Assembly: GCF_026339955.1 (NCBI RefSeq)
Contig: NZ_JAPEPW010000001.1
Coordinates: forward strand, 1,674,001 to 1,738,000
Reading direction: 5' to 3'
Length of the DNA stretch: 64,000 bases
Source of the DNA: Streptomyces sp. NBC_01549
GTDB taxonomy: Bacteria; Actinomycetota; Actinomycetes; Streptomycetales; Streptomycetaceae
Of this stretch, positions 25,260 through 33,586 are shown piece after piece. Both the position numbers and the translations under genes were made by a program. Within the stretch, counting starts at the first letter, position 1. Each line of letters opens with the position of its first letter. The notes below the pieces were generated by a model. It made no database searches. It was not told the origin of the DNA and was given only the letters and a program-made list of their open reading frames with translations.

Positions 25260-26600
25260 TCATCCGATGGCCCGCCTCGTGTCGAGTACGTCGAGGACCT
25301 CGCCCACGCCGAACGCGGGCGGCAGCGGTTCGTTGGCGACGTACAGCTTCTCGGCGACCTGGCGCGGCACCGGAAGGTGCTCGAAACGGCCGTGTACGAC
25401 GCGGTCGGGTCCTGCGGGGCGGGGGACGAAGCGGGTGACGGGGACGACGCGGAACTGTTCGCGGCCGTGCGAGACGACCAGGGCTATCTCGGTGACCTTG
25501 CGTGAGCCGTCGGCGTGGCGGGTGAGCTGGACGACGACGTCCACGGCCGAGTTGATCTGGTCCTTCAGCGCCTCGAAGGGGATCTGGACCTCGGACATCG
25601 AACCAAGGGTCTGGAGCCTCATGAGGGCGTCCTCGGCGGAGTTCGCGTGGACGGTGGCCAGGGACCCGTCGTGACCGGTCGACATGGCCTGGAGCATGTC
25701 GAGGGTCTCGCCGCCGCGGACCTCACCGACGATGATGCGGTCGGGGCGCATACGCAGGGAGTTGCGGACGAGGTCGCGGATGGTGATGTGGCCCTTGCCC
25801 TCGACGTTCGGGGGCCGGGACTCCAGCCGGATGACGTGTTCCTGCTGGAGCTGGAGTTCGGCCGAGTCCTCGATGGTGATGATGCGCTCGCGGGACGGGA
25901 TCAGTCCGGAGAGGGCGTTGAGCAGGGTCGTCTTGCCGCTGCCGGTGCCGCCGCTGACGATGACGTTGAAGCGGGCCCGCACGAAGGCCGCGAGCAGCAT
26001 CAGCATCTGCTCGTCGAGCGAGCCGAGGTCGATGAGTTCGGGCAGGGTGTACGCGCGGGGGAAGCGGCGGATGGTGAGGGTGGGGCCGGTGAGGGCGAGC
26101 GGCGGGATGATGACGTTGACGCGCTCGCCGGTGGGGAGCCGGGCGTCGACCATGGGGTTGGACTCGTCGACGCGGCGGTTGACCGTGGAGACGATGCGCT
26201 CGATGGTCTGCATCAGCTGGTCGTGGGAGGCGAAACGGAGAGGGAGCTGTTCAACCCGTCCCGCGCGCTCCACGAAGATGGAGTCCGGCCCGTTGACCAT
26301 GATCTCGGTGATCGACGCGTCGGCGAGCAGCGGTTCCAGGACGCCGAGGCCGAGGGCCTCGTCGACGACCCGCCGGATCAGCTGGGAGCGCTCGGCGGAG
26401 GACAGGACCGGGCCCTCACGGCTGATGATGTGGCCGAGCACGCGCTCCAGACGTACCCGCCGTTCGGCTGCCGCCAGGCTCGACATCTCCGCGAGGTCGA
26501 TCTCCTCGAGGAGCTTGGCTCGGTAGACGGCGACGAGGTGTCCGTCCTCGCGGGCGGGGCCCGACTCGTCGGGGGTGGAGAGTCGGCTGCGCAGACTCAT
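25260..26600 (-). CDS. tadA: Tad pilus ATPase TadA (CpaF)
   Basis: 446-residue secretion ATPase of the CpaF/TadA type. Walker A is VSGGTGSGKTTLLNALSGLI, followed by the Asp box IITIEDSAELQLQQEHVIRL, Walker B DRIIVGEVRGGETLDMLQAM and the His box MSTGHDGSLATVHANSAEDA. The N-terminal domain (about 1-170) carries the characteristic IMVNGPDSIFVERAGRVEQL. It energises pilus assembly at the inner face of the membrane. ATG start; the upstream TadE gene ends 44 bp before it. Confidence 0.96.
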   Translation of the reverse strand: MSLRSRLSTPDESGPAREDGHLVAVYRAKLLEEIDLAEMSSLAAAERRVRLERVLGHIISREGPVLSSAERSQLIRRVVDEALGLGVLEPLLADASITEIMVNGPDSIFVERAGRVEQLPLRFASHDQLMQTIERIVSTVNRRVDESNPMVDARLPTGERVNVIIPPLALTGPTLTIRRFPRAYTLPELIDLGSLDEQMLMLLAAFVRARFNVIVSGGTGSGKTTLLNALSGLIPSRERIITIEDSAELQLQQEHVIRLESRPPNVEGKGHITIRDLVRNSLRMRPDRIIVGEVRGGETLDMLQAMSTGHDGSLATVHANSAEDALMRLQTLGSMSEVQIPFEALKDQINSAVDVVVQLTRHADGSRKVTEIALVVSHGREQFRVVPVTRFVPRPAGPDRVVHGRFEHLPVPRQVAEKLYVANEPLPPAFGVGEVLDVLDTRRAIG

Positions 26601-26644
26601 GGGTTCAGCTCCTCCCGGTCATTCGTCGGTTGTCCGTTTCCGGT

Positions 26645-27013
26645 TCAGTTGTCGGTGGGCATGGTGGCGTGGCGGGTGACGGTGTAGGGGCCGAAGAGGG
26701 GGATGACGCCGGGGACCGTGACCTGGACTGTGGCGGTGGTGACGTCGGTGTCTTGAGCGGGCGGTGGCACGTTCGGGTTGAGCCAGCCGCTCACGGCGGC
26801 CTGCCCGGCCGCCGTGCCGTCGCCGCCCTGCGAGGCGACCCGTGCCGCCGCCCGCGCCCCCGTCCCCGCCTGGTTGATCCCGTACCCGATGAGGCCGAGC
26901 TGGATGGCGGCCATCCCGATGACGAGCAGGATGGGCAGGAACCCGGCGAACTCCAGCATGGAGACGCCCCGGTCGCCGCGGAGCCGACGCTTCAGCCACC
27001 GCAGGGACCTCAT
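26645..27013 (-). CDS. TadE-like pseudopilin
   Basis: 122-residue TadE-family minor pilin. A basic leader MRSLRWLKRRLRGDRG precedes VSMLEFAGFLPILLVIGMAA, the TadE helix with its conserved Glu. The segment GINQAGTGARAAARVASQGG follows, then a small beta domain. The start is the ATG at 27013, overlapping the TadZ-TadE gene stop (ATGA). A longer open frame upstream lies inside that gene and is rejected. Together with the TadE domain at the end of TadZ and the TadG-like protein, it supplies three pseudopilins. Confidence 0.85.
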   Translation of the reverse strand: MRSLRWLKRRLRGDRGVSMLEFAGFLPILLVIGMAAIQLGLIGYGINQAGTGARAAARVASQGGDGTAAGQAAVSGWLNPNVPPPAQDTDVTTATVQVTVPGVIPLFGPYTVTRHATMPTDN

Positions 27014-28629
27014 CCGTTGTCCCCCTCCAGCGCGGCGCCCGCCTTCCCCTGCACGTGGAACCCGGCGTCGAAGCCGGGGAAGAAGAGCGGCACGTCGACC
27101 TTCACGGTGGCCTGCATCACCGAGCCCGCCCGGCCGCAGCTGATCTTGGCACCGTTCCAGGCGCCCGGCAGATGCTTGCTCCCGGCCGTCTGGCACGCCC
27201 CGGGTACGTCACCGTTGACCGCGTACGCCGCCGTCGCCGCCCGTGCCGCCTCGTCCGCCGCGTTCCCGGCCAGCGAGTACGAGTAGCCGTACAGCACGCA
27301 CTGCCAGAGGATCGTCATCACGACGAGCAGGATGGGGAACATGCCGGCGAATTCGAGGGTGACCGCGCCCCGGTCACCGCCCTTGCGCCGCAGGGCCAGC
27401 GCGCCCCGGTCCGAGGAGGTCTTGCGGCGCCTGCCCCCGCCCCCGCCGGTCTCCTGGGCGACCACCAGTCCCAGTTCCGCCGCCAGCGCCCACAGCGCCC
27501 CTTTGACCGTGGAGCGGGCGTCCAGGTCCTGGAGGCGGCCGGCGTCGACGACGGACTGGAGTTCCTTGAAGGCGGCGGGGACGGGGGTGCGGGCGACCTT
27601 GGTACCGGTGACGCGTTCGACGAGGGAGGGCTGGATCTCCGTACCGCGTGCGAAGCGGTTGACGACCGTGGTCGTCTCCTCCGCCTTGCGGATCTGGAGG
27701 CGGTCCCACATGCGGACCATGCGTTTGGCGGCACGGACCGCGACGACGTCGGGGGTGACGAGGAGGAGGGCCCGGTCGGCCATCTCGACGGCCGCCGCGG
27801 TCGCGGAGTTCATCTGGGCGCCGCAGTCGACGACCACGACGTCGTGGCGGGAGCGCAGGGCGGACAGGACCTGGCGGGTGACCCGGTCGGTGACCTCCTC
27901 GCCGCGTTCGCCCTCGGCCGGGGCCAGCAGCAGGCCCACTCCGCTGTCGTGGGTGTAGACGGCGTCCTGGAGGACGCGGGGGTTGATGTCGCTGATTCCG
28001 GCGAGGTCAGCGATCGACCTGCGGAACTGGACGTCCAGGTACGAGGCCACGTCCCCGGACTGGAGGTCGAGGTCCACCAGCGCGACGCTGCGCCCCGACG
28101 CCTGTGCGGCGAGGGCGAGTTCGACGGCGGTGACCGTCGCGCCGACGCCGCCCTTCGCCCCAGTGACCGTGACGACGGTGCCGCCGGGGCCCGTGTACAG
28201 CTCGGGCGTGCCGCTGCCGAGGTGGCGGCGCATGCCGAGCGACCATCCGGCGGCGGCCTGGACGCGTTCGGCGAGGGCGTCGTAGCCCAGCGGGAGGCCG
28301 ATGATGCCGCGGGCGCCGGAGTCCATGGCGGCGGTGAGGATACCGGTGCTGGTGTCGGCGGTGATGAAGACGACGCCGACCGCGGGGAAGCGCATCACCA
28401 CGTCGCGGATCAGGTCCAACGCGGGGACGGGGCCTATGCGTTCGTGGACCAGGACCACTTCGGGCAGTTCGTCGAGGGACTCGGCGGCGAGCCGCGCCAG
28501 CGTGTCGAGGAGCGCCGTCGAGTCGGGGAGGGGCGGGGCGGGTTCGGCGTCGGCGAGCTGGCTCAGCAGGGTGGTGAGCGCGCGGGCCGAGTCGATGTCA
28601 CCGACGGCCGGGAGGATACGGATGGTCAT
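27010..28629 (-). CDS. tadZ: TadZ/CpaE ATPase fused to a TadE pseudopilin domain
   Basis: 539 residues from the ATG at 28629. Residues about 1-130 form a receiver-like domain (VVFITADTSTGILTAAMDSG, ARGIIGLPLGYDALAERV). Residues about 150-400 are a MinD/ParA-type ATPase with deviant Walker A AKGGVGATV, VALVDLDLQSGDVASYLDV and HDVVVVDCGAQMNS. After a Gly/Arg linker the chain ends with a TadE domain: DRGAVTLEFAGMFPILLVVM and NAADEAARAATAAYAVNG. TadZ localises pili and is cytoplasmic, while TadE is an exported pseudopilin, so a single chain would tether the localiser in the membrane. An alternative start at 28743 adds 38 acidic repeat residues. I prefer 28629 because it overlaps a leader ORF stop (ATGA). 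The gene could also carry an undetected frameshift. Confidence 0.82.
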   Translation of the reverse strand: MTIRILPAVGDIDSARALTTLLSQLADAEPAPPLPDSTALLDTLARLAAESLDELPEVVLVHERIGPVPALDLIRDVVMRFPAVGVVFITADTSTGILTAAMDSGARGIIGLPLGYDALAERVQAAAGWSLGMRRHLGSGTPELYTGPGGTVVTVTGAKGGVGATVTAVELALAAQASGRSVALVDLDLQSGDVASYLDVQFRRSIADLAGISDINPRVLQDAVYTHDSGVGLLLAPAEGERGEEVTDRVTRQVLSALRSRHDVVVVDCGAQMNSATAAAVEMADRALLLVTPDVVAVRAAKRMVRMWDRLQIRKAEETTTVVNRFARGTEIQPSLVERVTGTKVARTPVPAAFKELQSVVDAGRLQDLDARSTVKGALWALAAELGLVVAQETGGGGGRRRKTSSDRGALALRRKGGDRGAVTLEFAGMFPILLVVMTILWQCVLYGYSYSLAGNAADEAARAATAAYAVNGDVPGACQTAGSKHLPGAWNGAKISCGRAGSVMQATVKVDVPLFFPGFDAGFHVQGKAGAALEGDNG

Positions 28630-28772
28630 CGGCGCGTCCCCGTGATCGTCGGCCTCGTGGTCATCGACCTCATAGCCGTCGACCTCGTGGTCATCGACCC
28701 CGTAGCCGTCGACCTCGTACTCATCGACCTCGTGCGGGGCCATCGGCGCAGCCCCGTGGGGATGGACTTCAT
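28626..28772 (-). CDS. Possible 48-residue leader ORF ahead of tadZ
   Basis: TAGGAGG, formed partly by the cpaB stop codon, lies 6 nt before an ATG at 28772. This is the best ribosome-binding site in the area. It opens a 48-residue basic frame (MKSIPTGLRRWPRTRSMSTR, then Ser/Thr/Arg repeats) whose TGA overlaps the ATG of tadZ at 28629. The frame runs through the 15-bp tandem repeat, which also stays open in the tadZ frame. It may serve only to bring ribosomes to tadZ by coupling, rather than making a functional peptide. Confidence 0.4.
   Translation of the reverse strand: MKSIPTGLRRWPRTRSMSTRSTATGSMTTRSTAMRSMTTRPTITGTRR
28638..28734. repeat. 15-bp tandem repeat between cpaB and tadZ
   Basis: About 6.5 copies of a 15-bp unit, consensus CCTCGTGGTCATCGA on the plus strand, starting at 28638, 28653, 28668, 28683, 28698, 28713 and a partial at 28728. 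In the extended tadZ frame it encodes EVDDH/EVDGY units. In the leader frame it encodes Arg/Ser/Thr/Met units. Copy-number change would keep both frames, since 15 is a multiple of 3. Confidence 0.8.
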
Positions 28773-28782
28773 GCGCGGCCTC

Positions 28783-29496
28783 CTACTTGTCCTCGTCGAG
28801 GGTGTACGTACGGTCGCCGGGGGCGACGGTCGCGTCGGAGCCGCCCGCGACCAGGGCCAGGCGGACATGTTCGGCGAACGACTCGGCGAACGCGACGCGT
28901 TGGGCGTCGGCGGTGTCGAGCGCGAAGGTGATGGGGACGGCCTGGGTGGCGCTGTTGCGCCGGTCGGTGCTGGACTGGCCGGGGTCGAGGGCGGTGAGTT
29001 TGCCGACGTCGATGACGCGGGCGTTCGCCACGATGACCTTGGACTGGTCCTTCTGCTTGTCGTTCTCGGCCTTGAAGGTGGCGTAGATGTTGACCCGGGA
29101 GCCCGGGTCGATCTTCCCGGCCACGCCGGTCGCCGCGTCGATCATGATCGCGATCTCCTGCTGGCCCGCTTCCAGCGCGGGCCGGTCCACGATCATGTCG
29201 GTCTGGAGCAGGGAGCCCTTCTCCAGCTGGGTGACGGCGATCTTCCCGCGGATCTGGCCGAGGTTCGTGACCGCGGTGCTCGACAGCCAGCGCTTGGGCA
29301 TCGAGACCTTCTGGAACTGGTCGGCGGACAGTTCCTTGTAGGGCGCGATGTCGCTCTTCAGGCGGTACGCCGCCACCTCCGGGCCGACCTTGGAGTTCAC
29401 GTCGCGGATCACCGAGAGCACTCCGGCGAAGGCGCCGAGGGCGCACAGGACCGAGAGGACCAGCAGGATGACGCCGCGGCGCTGGCGTGAGTTCAT
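28783..29496 (-). CDS. cpaB: Flp pilus assembly protein CpaB (SAF domain)
   Basis: 237-residue protein. It has an N-terminal signal-anchor helix (RRGVILLVLSVLCALGAFAG), a SAF domain at about 45-110 (DIAPYKELSADQFQKVSMPK, IRGKIAVTQLEKGSLLQTDM) and an RcpC/CpaB domain with IAIMIDAATGVAGKIDPGSR and VNIYATF. CpaB/RcpC proteins sit outside the membrane at the pilus base. No secretin gene (CpaC/RcpA) is present, as expected for a monoderm. Its stop codon forms part of the ribosome-binding site of the following leader ORF. Confidence 0.9.
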   Translation of the reverse strand: MNSRQRRGVILLVLSVLCALGAFAGVLSVIRDVNSKVGPEVAAYRLKSDIAPYKELSADQFQKVSMPKRWLSSTAVTNLGQIRGKIAVTQLEKGSLLQTDMIVDRPALEAGQQEIAIMIDAATGVAGKIDPGSRVNIYATFKAENDKQKDQSKVIVANARVIDVGKLTALDPGQSSTDRRNSATQAVPITFALDTADAQRVAFAESFAEHVRLALVAGGSDATVAPGDRTYTLDEDK

Positions 29497-29569
29497 GACG
29501 CGGACAACCTCGATCGTGGGGCGGGGACGGCGGGGTCGAGCGGTCGTGCCTGGTGTGGTTCGACGTGTC

Positions 29570-29616
29570 GATCAGCGTGTTGTCGATCAGCGTGTTGTTG
29601 TTGATCAGCGTGTTGT
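29570..29616. repeat. Short tandem repeat GATCAGCGTGTTGTT
   Basis: Three copies of GATCAGCGTGTTGT(T/C), with an extra GTT triplet between the second and third, occupy the gap between cpaB and the preceding gene. This AT-richer repeat lies where the cpaB promoter would be expected. Confidence 0.6.
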
Positions 29617-29635
29617 TCGGCCGTACGGACGTGGC

Positions 29636-30520
29636 TTATGTGCCGCCTCGGGGCAGAGCGCGTACTGGGGATGCTGCCCGCACAGTGGCCACCGGAAGCT
29701 CAGGAGGCGGGGGCAGCGGTGCGGCACAGAACCCGCAGCGGTCGCCGATGAGTTCGAGACCGCACCAGTGGCACTCCTCCCGGCGGACGGACGACACGAG
29801 CTGGTAGAGCACGGAGACGTCGTACAGACCGGCGGCGAACTCGGCGAGCTTGGTGGTGCCCCACCAGCGCGCCGACTCCTGGGGCAGCGGTACGGACGCG
29901 ACGCCCTGCACACGCCAGGCGGGCGCGAGGGTCGCGGTGACCCAGTCGGAGGGCGGCTGACCCGCGGCGACGAGCAGCCGGGTGGCGAACTCGGGCCCGG
30001 TCAGCTCGTCCTGCCCGATCCGGGCCAGCTGCGGGCGCGGATGGGACAGTACGGCGAACTGGGCGCCCGGCACCCAGGACTTGGCGTGCGACTTCAGCGT
30101 CACCGGGACCCGGTCGAGCTTGGCGACCGAGCCGAGCAGGGCGCCGGCGTAGATGTAGTGGGCGAGCAGCCGGGCGGAGGAGGCGAGCACGCCCGGGCTG
30201 AAGTCGCAGACCGACAGCTGCCGCAACTGCTGGGCCAGTAAGGCCACTCCGAGCGGCGGCAGGTCGATGCCGAGCAGGGCGATGCGGTCGCTCTCCAGGA
30301 CGGAGCGGACGGTGTGCAGCCGCCGGGTGACCGCGTCCTCGACCGAGGCCGGGTAGAGCGCGATGACGTATCCGTGCTGCTCGATGAGGGCGTGCATGCC
30401 CGTGAGGGAGCTTTCGAGACTGTCGAGGGGCTGGACCACGGCGGGTGGGGTCTGCCGGTCGTGCGGTGGGAGCACCAGATCGGGACTGGTGACGGCTATC
30501 GCGGTCGGCACGCTGCACAC
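29636..30520 (-). CDS. Conserved hypothetical protein with C-terminal zinc ribbon
   Basis: 294-residue soluble protein heading the minus-strand tad run. No enzyme motif is recognisable in residues 1-240 (hydrophobic and acidic helices such as IEQHGYVIALYPASVEDAVT and LLGIDLPPLGVALLAQQLRQ). The C-terminus carries CHWCGLELIGDRCGFC, a C-x2-C...C-x2-C zinc ribbon, then a proline-rich tail. The GTG at 30520 lacks a good ribosome-binding site; GTG at 30511 is an alternative. It is transcribed towards cpaB 139 bp away, with tandem repeats between, so membership in the tad transcript is possible but unproven. Confidence 0.6.
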   Translation of the reverse strand: MCSVPTAIAVTSPDLVLPPHDRQTPPAVVQPLDSLESSLTGMHALIEQHGYVIALYPASVEDAVTRRLHTVRSVLESDRIALLGIDLPPLGVALLAQQLRQLSVCDFSPGVLASSARLLAHYIYAGALLGSVAKLDRVPVTLKSHAKSWVPGAQFAVLSHPRPQLARIGQDELTGPEFATRLLVAAGQPPSDWVTATLAPAWRVQGVASVPLPQESARWWGTTKLAEFAAGLYDVSVLYQLVSSVRREECHWCGLELIGDRCGFCAAPLPPPPELPVATVRAASPVRALPRGGT

Positions 30521-30848
30521 ACCCCGTTCACTGTGGCGGGGTGGTCGACCACCGCCTCAGATGGCCCCTGTGACGTCCTCTTGCATCAGCACCATATCCA
30601 CGGCATGGCCGCCTCAACACCGAATCTTCCAGATCAACTCACGGAAGGTACGGGCTTGATCAACGGAGAGTGAGACGAATATGCCACAAGTCGCCCACCC
30701 TGTGGGCCCATTGAAGGGTCCGATCACCCCCGCCGCCCGCCAGAGGTCTTGACAACCGAATTGGTCTGGACCAACTTGTACGCAGCAACGTCCGCCGGTG
30801 GCCACCGTTCCGCATCCCCTCTCCCCCCTCCCCTCACCGGAGGTCCCA
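30521..30848 (+). promoter_or_regulatory. Chitinase promoter region
   Basis: Region between the divergent zinc-ribbon gene and the chitinase. TTGACA at 30749-30754 fits a -35 box directly ahead of the dre-like operator, and GGAGG at 30839-30843 is the chitinase ribosome-binding site. No gene is seen. Confidence 0.6.
30760..30775. promoter_or_regulatory. dre-like DasR operator of chitinase gene
   Basis: ATTGGTCTGGACCAAC contains the near-perfect palindrome TTGGTCTGGACCAA, matching the known DasR-responsive element core TGGTCTAGACCA except for one central base. It lies 5 bp after a TTGACA -35 box, so bound repressor would cover the promoter. DasR is released by glucosamine-6-phosphate, so the gene should respond to chitin or N-acetylglucosamine. 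Confidence 0.8.
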
Positions 30849-32564
30849 GTGGACCGCGTCATACGTATGCCCCGACCGCCCCGACGGAGATGGGCGGGCG
30901 CCCTCGCCGCCGTCGTCACCGCCTCCGTCCTCTCCCTCACCGGCCTGGCCGGCCAGGCCCAGGCGGCGGACGTCAACAACGCCAAGAACGGCGGCTACGA
31001 GTCGGGCCTGAGCAACTGGACCTGTACGGCGGGCAGCGGTACGACCGTCTCCTCACCGGTGCACGGCGGCTCGGCCGCGCTCAAGGGCACGCCCGTCGGG
31101 CAGGACAACGCCCAGTGCACCCAGGCCGTCGCGGTCAAGCCCAACTCGACGTACACGCTGAGCGCGTGGCTGCAGGGCGGGTACGCCTATCTGGGCGTGA
31201 CGGGCACCGGCACCACGGACGTCTCGACCTGGACCCCCGACTCCGCCTCCTGGAAGCAGCTCTCGACCACCTTCACCACGGGCGCGTCAACGACCTCGGT
31301 GACGGTGTACACGCACGGGTGGTACGGCCAGGCCTCGTACTACGCCGACGACCTCTCGGTCTTCGGCCCCGACGGCGGCGGAGGCGGCGACCCGGCCCCG
31401 ACGGTCCCCGCGGCTCCGACGGGCCTGTCGGTTCCCTCCACGACGTCCTCCTCCGTCTCCCTCTCCTGGAACACGGTGTCGGGCGCGACGGGCTACAACG
31501 TCTACCAGGCCGGTACGAAGGTCCAGTCGACGACGGGAACATCGGCGACCGTCTCGTCCCTCGCGGCCTCCACCTCATACTCCTTCCAGGTCACGGCGAC
31601 CAACGCGGCGGGCGAGTCGGCGAAGTCGACGGCGGTGACGGGCACGACGACCGCGTCCTCGGGCGGTGGCGGCGGCACCCTGCCCAAGCACGCGGTCACG
31701 GGCTACTGGCAGAACTTCAACAACGGCGCGACGGTCCAGAAGATCTCCGCCGTGCAGTCCCAGTACGACATCATCGCGGTGGCGTTCGCGGACGCGACGG
31801 GCACGCCGGGCGCGGTGACCTTCAACCTCGACTCGGCCGGGCTCGGCGGCTACACGGTCGACCAGTTCAAGGCGGACATCAAGGCGAAGCAGGCCGCGGG
31901 CAAGAAGGTCGTCATCTCCATCGGCGGCCAGAACGGCACCGTGTCGATCAGCGACTCCACGTCCGCGACGAACTTCGCGAACTCCGTCTACTCCCTGATG
32001 CAGACGTACGGCTTCGACGGCGTCGACATCGACCTGGAGAACGGCCTCAACGCGACGTACATGACCCAGGCCCTGCGGTCCCTCTCCTCCAAAGCGGGCT
32101 CGCCCCTGATCATCACCATGGCCCCGCAGACGATCGACATGCAGTCCACGTCGAACGCGTACTTCCAGACCGCCCTGAACATCAAGGACATCCTGACGGT
32201 CGTCAACATGCAGTACTACAACAGCGGTTCGATGCTGGGCTGCGACGGCAAGGTGTACAGCCAGGGCTCGGTCGACTTCCTCACGGCCCTCGCCTGCATC
32301 CAGCTCCAGGGCGGCCTGGCCCCCTCCCAGGTGGGCCTGGGCCTGCCGGCCTCGACGAGTGGCGCGGGCAGCGGTTACGTCTCGCCCTCCGTGGTGAACA
32401 ACGCCCTGGACTGCCTGGCCAAGGGCACGAACTGCGGCTCCTTCAAGCCCTCAAAGACCTACCCGGACCTGCGCGGCGCGATGACCTGGTCGACGAACTG
32501 GGACGCGGCGGCGGGCAACGCCTGGTCGAACTCGGTGGGGGCGCACGTGCACGCGCTCGGCTAG
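30849..32564 (+). CDS. Secreted GH18 chitinase with CBM and FnIII domains
   Basis: 571-residue exported chitinase. Modules in order: signal peptide (ending about AGQAQA), a carbohydrate-binding beta-sandwich (ADVNNAKNGGYESGLSNWTC to YYADDLSVFG), a fibronectin III domain (PAAPTGLSVPSTTSSSVSLS to TAVTGTTTAS), and a GH18 barrel starting HAVTGYWQNFNNGATV. The catalytic motif DGVDIDLE has the DxxDxDxE pattern with the acid Glu last. SxGG appears as VVISIGGQNG. It should hydrolyse chitin to chitobiose outside the cell. The GTG at 30849 is chosen because GGAGG lies 5 nt upstream. Control by DasR is suggested by the operator at 30760. Confidence 0.95.
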   Translation: MDRVIRMPRPPRRRWAGALAAVVTASVLSLTGLAGQAQAADVNNAKNGGYESGLSNWTCTAGSGTTVSSPVHGGSAALKGTPVGQDNAQCTQAVAVKPNSTYTLSAWLQGGYAYLGVTGTGTTDVSTWTPDSASWKQLSTTFTTGASTTSVTVYTHGWYGQASYYADDLSVFGPDGGGGGDPAPTVPAAPTGLSVPSTTSSSVSLSWNTVSGATGYNVYQAGTKVQSTTGTSATVSSLAASTSYSFQVTATNAAGESAKSTAVTGTTTASSGGGGGTLPKHAVTGYWQNFNNGATVQKISAVQSQYDIIAVAFADATGTPGAVTFNLDSAGLGGYTVDQFKADIKAKQAAGKKVVISIGGQNGTVSISDSTSATNFANSVYSLMQTYGFDGVDIDLENGLNATYMTQALRSLSSKAGSPLIITMAPQTIDMQSTSNAYFQTALNIKDILTVVNMQYYNSGSMLGCDGKVYSQGSVDFLTALACIQLQGGLAPSQVGLGLPASTSGAGSGYVSPSVVNNALDCLAKGTNCGSFKPSKTYPDLRGAMTWSTNWDAAAGNAWSNSVGAHVHALG

Positions 32565-32590
32565 AAAGGCGCCCTTCGGCCGGACACGGT

Positions 32591-32619
32591 GCCGGCCACC
32601 CCATGCAGGGGTGGCCGGC
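32591..32619 (+). terminator. Chitinase terminator
   Basis: Perfect 12-bp stem GCCGGCCACCCC / GGGGTGGCCGGC with a 5-nt loop (ATGCA), 26 bp after the chitinase stop. A very stable hairpin. Confidence 0.8.
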
Positions 32620-32624
32620 ACTCG

Positions 32625-33430
32625 CCTGTCGGCGTTGCGTTTGATAATGCGCCGATGTGATGAATCCACCCGTGACGGATGACGAAGTGGTCGGGTTTGC
32701 GCTCGTAGCGGCGGTGCAGGCGCCGGCAGCCGGCGAGCCGGGCAAGGGTGCGTTCGACGGCCCAGGTGCGTGGAATTCCCGATGCCGCGGCGAGCGATGC
32801 GGGGGACGATGCCCCGCGGGCGTAACCATCGCCGCAGGTGGAAGTAGTCGTATCCCCTGTCCGCGTGCAGCTTGACCAGGCGTCGGCGTCGTCTCCGACG
32901 GCGTGAGCGAATCGGTGGGATGCCTTGCACGACCGATTGCGGGGCTTGCCGTCATGGATGCTGGCTGCGGATATTCCCAGCGAGATGGGCAGGCCGCGGC
33001 GATCGACGACGAGGTGGATCTTCGATCCGCTCTTGCCACGGTCAGGCGGATACGGTCCGGTCAGAGGCCCCCCCCTTGACCGCCCGGACGCTCACGGGGT
33101 CGATGGCGCACCGCGACCAGTCCAGCTCACCCTGGCTGCCGAGTTCGTCGAGGATCAGGCGATGCAACTTGGCCCACACTCGAGTCCGCGACCACTCGGC
33201 GCACCGGCGGAACGCGGTCACGCCCGATAGTCCGCCTGCGACCGCCACCTCGTGGTCGCGCCGGAGGCGGCGGCAGCACCCGCTGAAACAGCTCCGACAA
33301 CCCGTTCCTCTTTCCAGGCGGGGAGGTCTGTCTGGCCGGGTTGCCGCTGGTTCGGTGAACTCCGCACGGTCTGCGACCACTTCATGGCTTCCACCGTGCC
33401 CCTGACTCGGGACGCGCAGAAGGGGCGGCC
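32625..33430 (-). pseudogene. Decayed IS5-family transposase
   Basis: Pieces of one IS5-type (DDE) transposase are spread over the three minus-strand frames. In order of transcription: a degenerate N-terminus near 33330; GVTAFRRCAEWSRTRVWAKL and LDWSRCAIDPVSVRAVKGG (about 33220-33070); SKIHLVVDRRGLPISLGISA after a frame change (about 33040); and VKLHADRGYDYFHLRRWLRP, RGIVPRIARRGIGNSTHLGR (about 32880-32770). The last part, resembling LAGCRRLHRRYERKPDHFVI, is in yet another frame. At least two or three frameshifts make it non-functional. I could not define terminal inverted repeats. Confidence 0.75.
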
Positions 33431-33586
33431 CTGACACCCCGGCCCGCCGGTACCGACCCCGACACCGCTACCGATGCCGTTCCGGGCGAGGCGGGTCACG
33501 TTACGTCGCGATGACCGATGCCCTCCTGAACCGGGGTGCCTAGTGTCATCTCGTCCCTGGTGGCAACGGATCGGAATCGGACCCGC

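Noticed and set aside
27055..29490. 811-codon plus-strand frame opposite tadZ and cpaB
   Set aside because: Shadow frame; no domains, and the minus-strand genes have clear family signatures.
32443..33039. Separate minus-strand protein genes in the region after the chitinase
   Set aside because: The pieces are consecutive parts of one IS5-type transposase in different frames, so they are reported together as a pseudogene.
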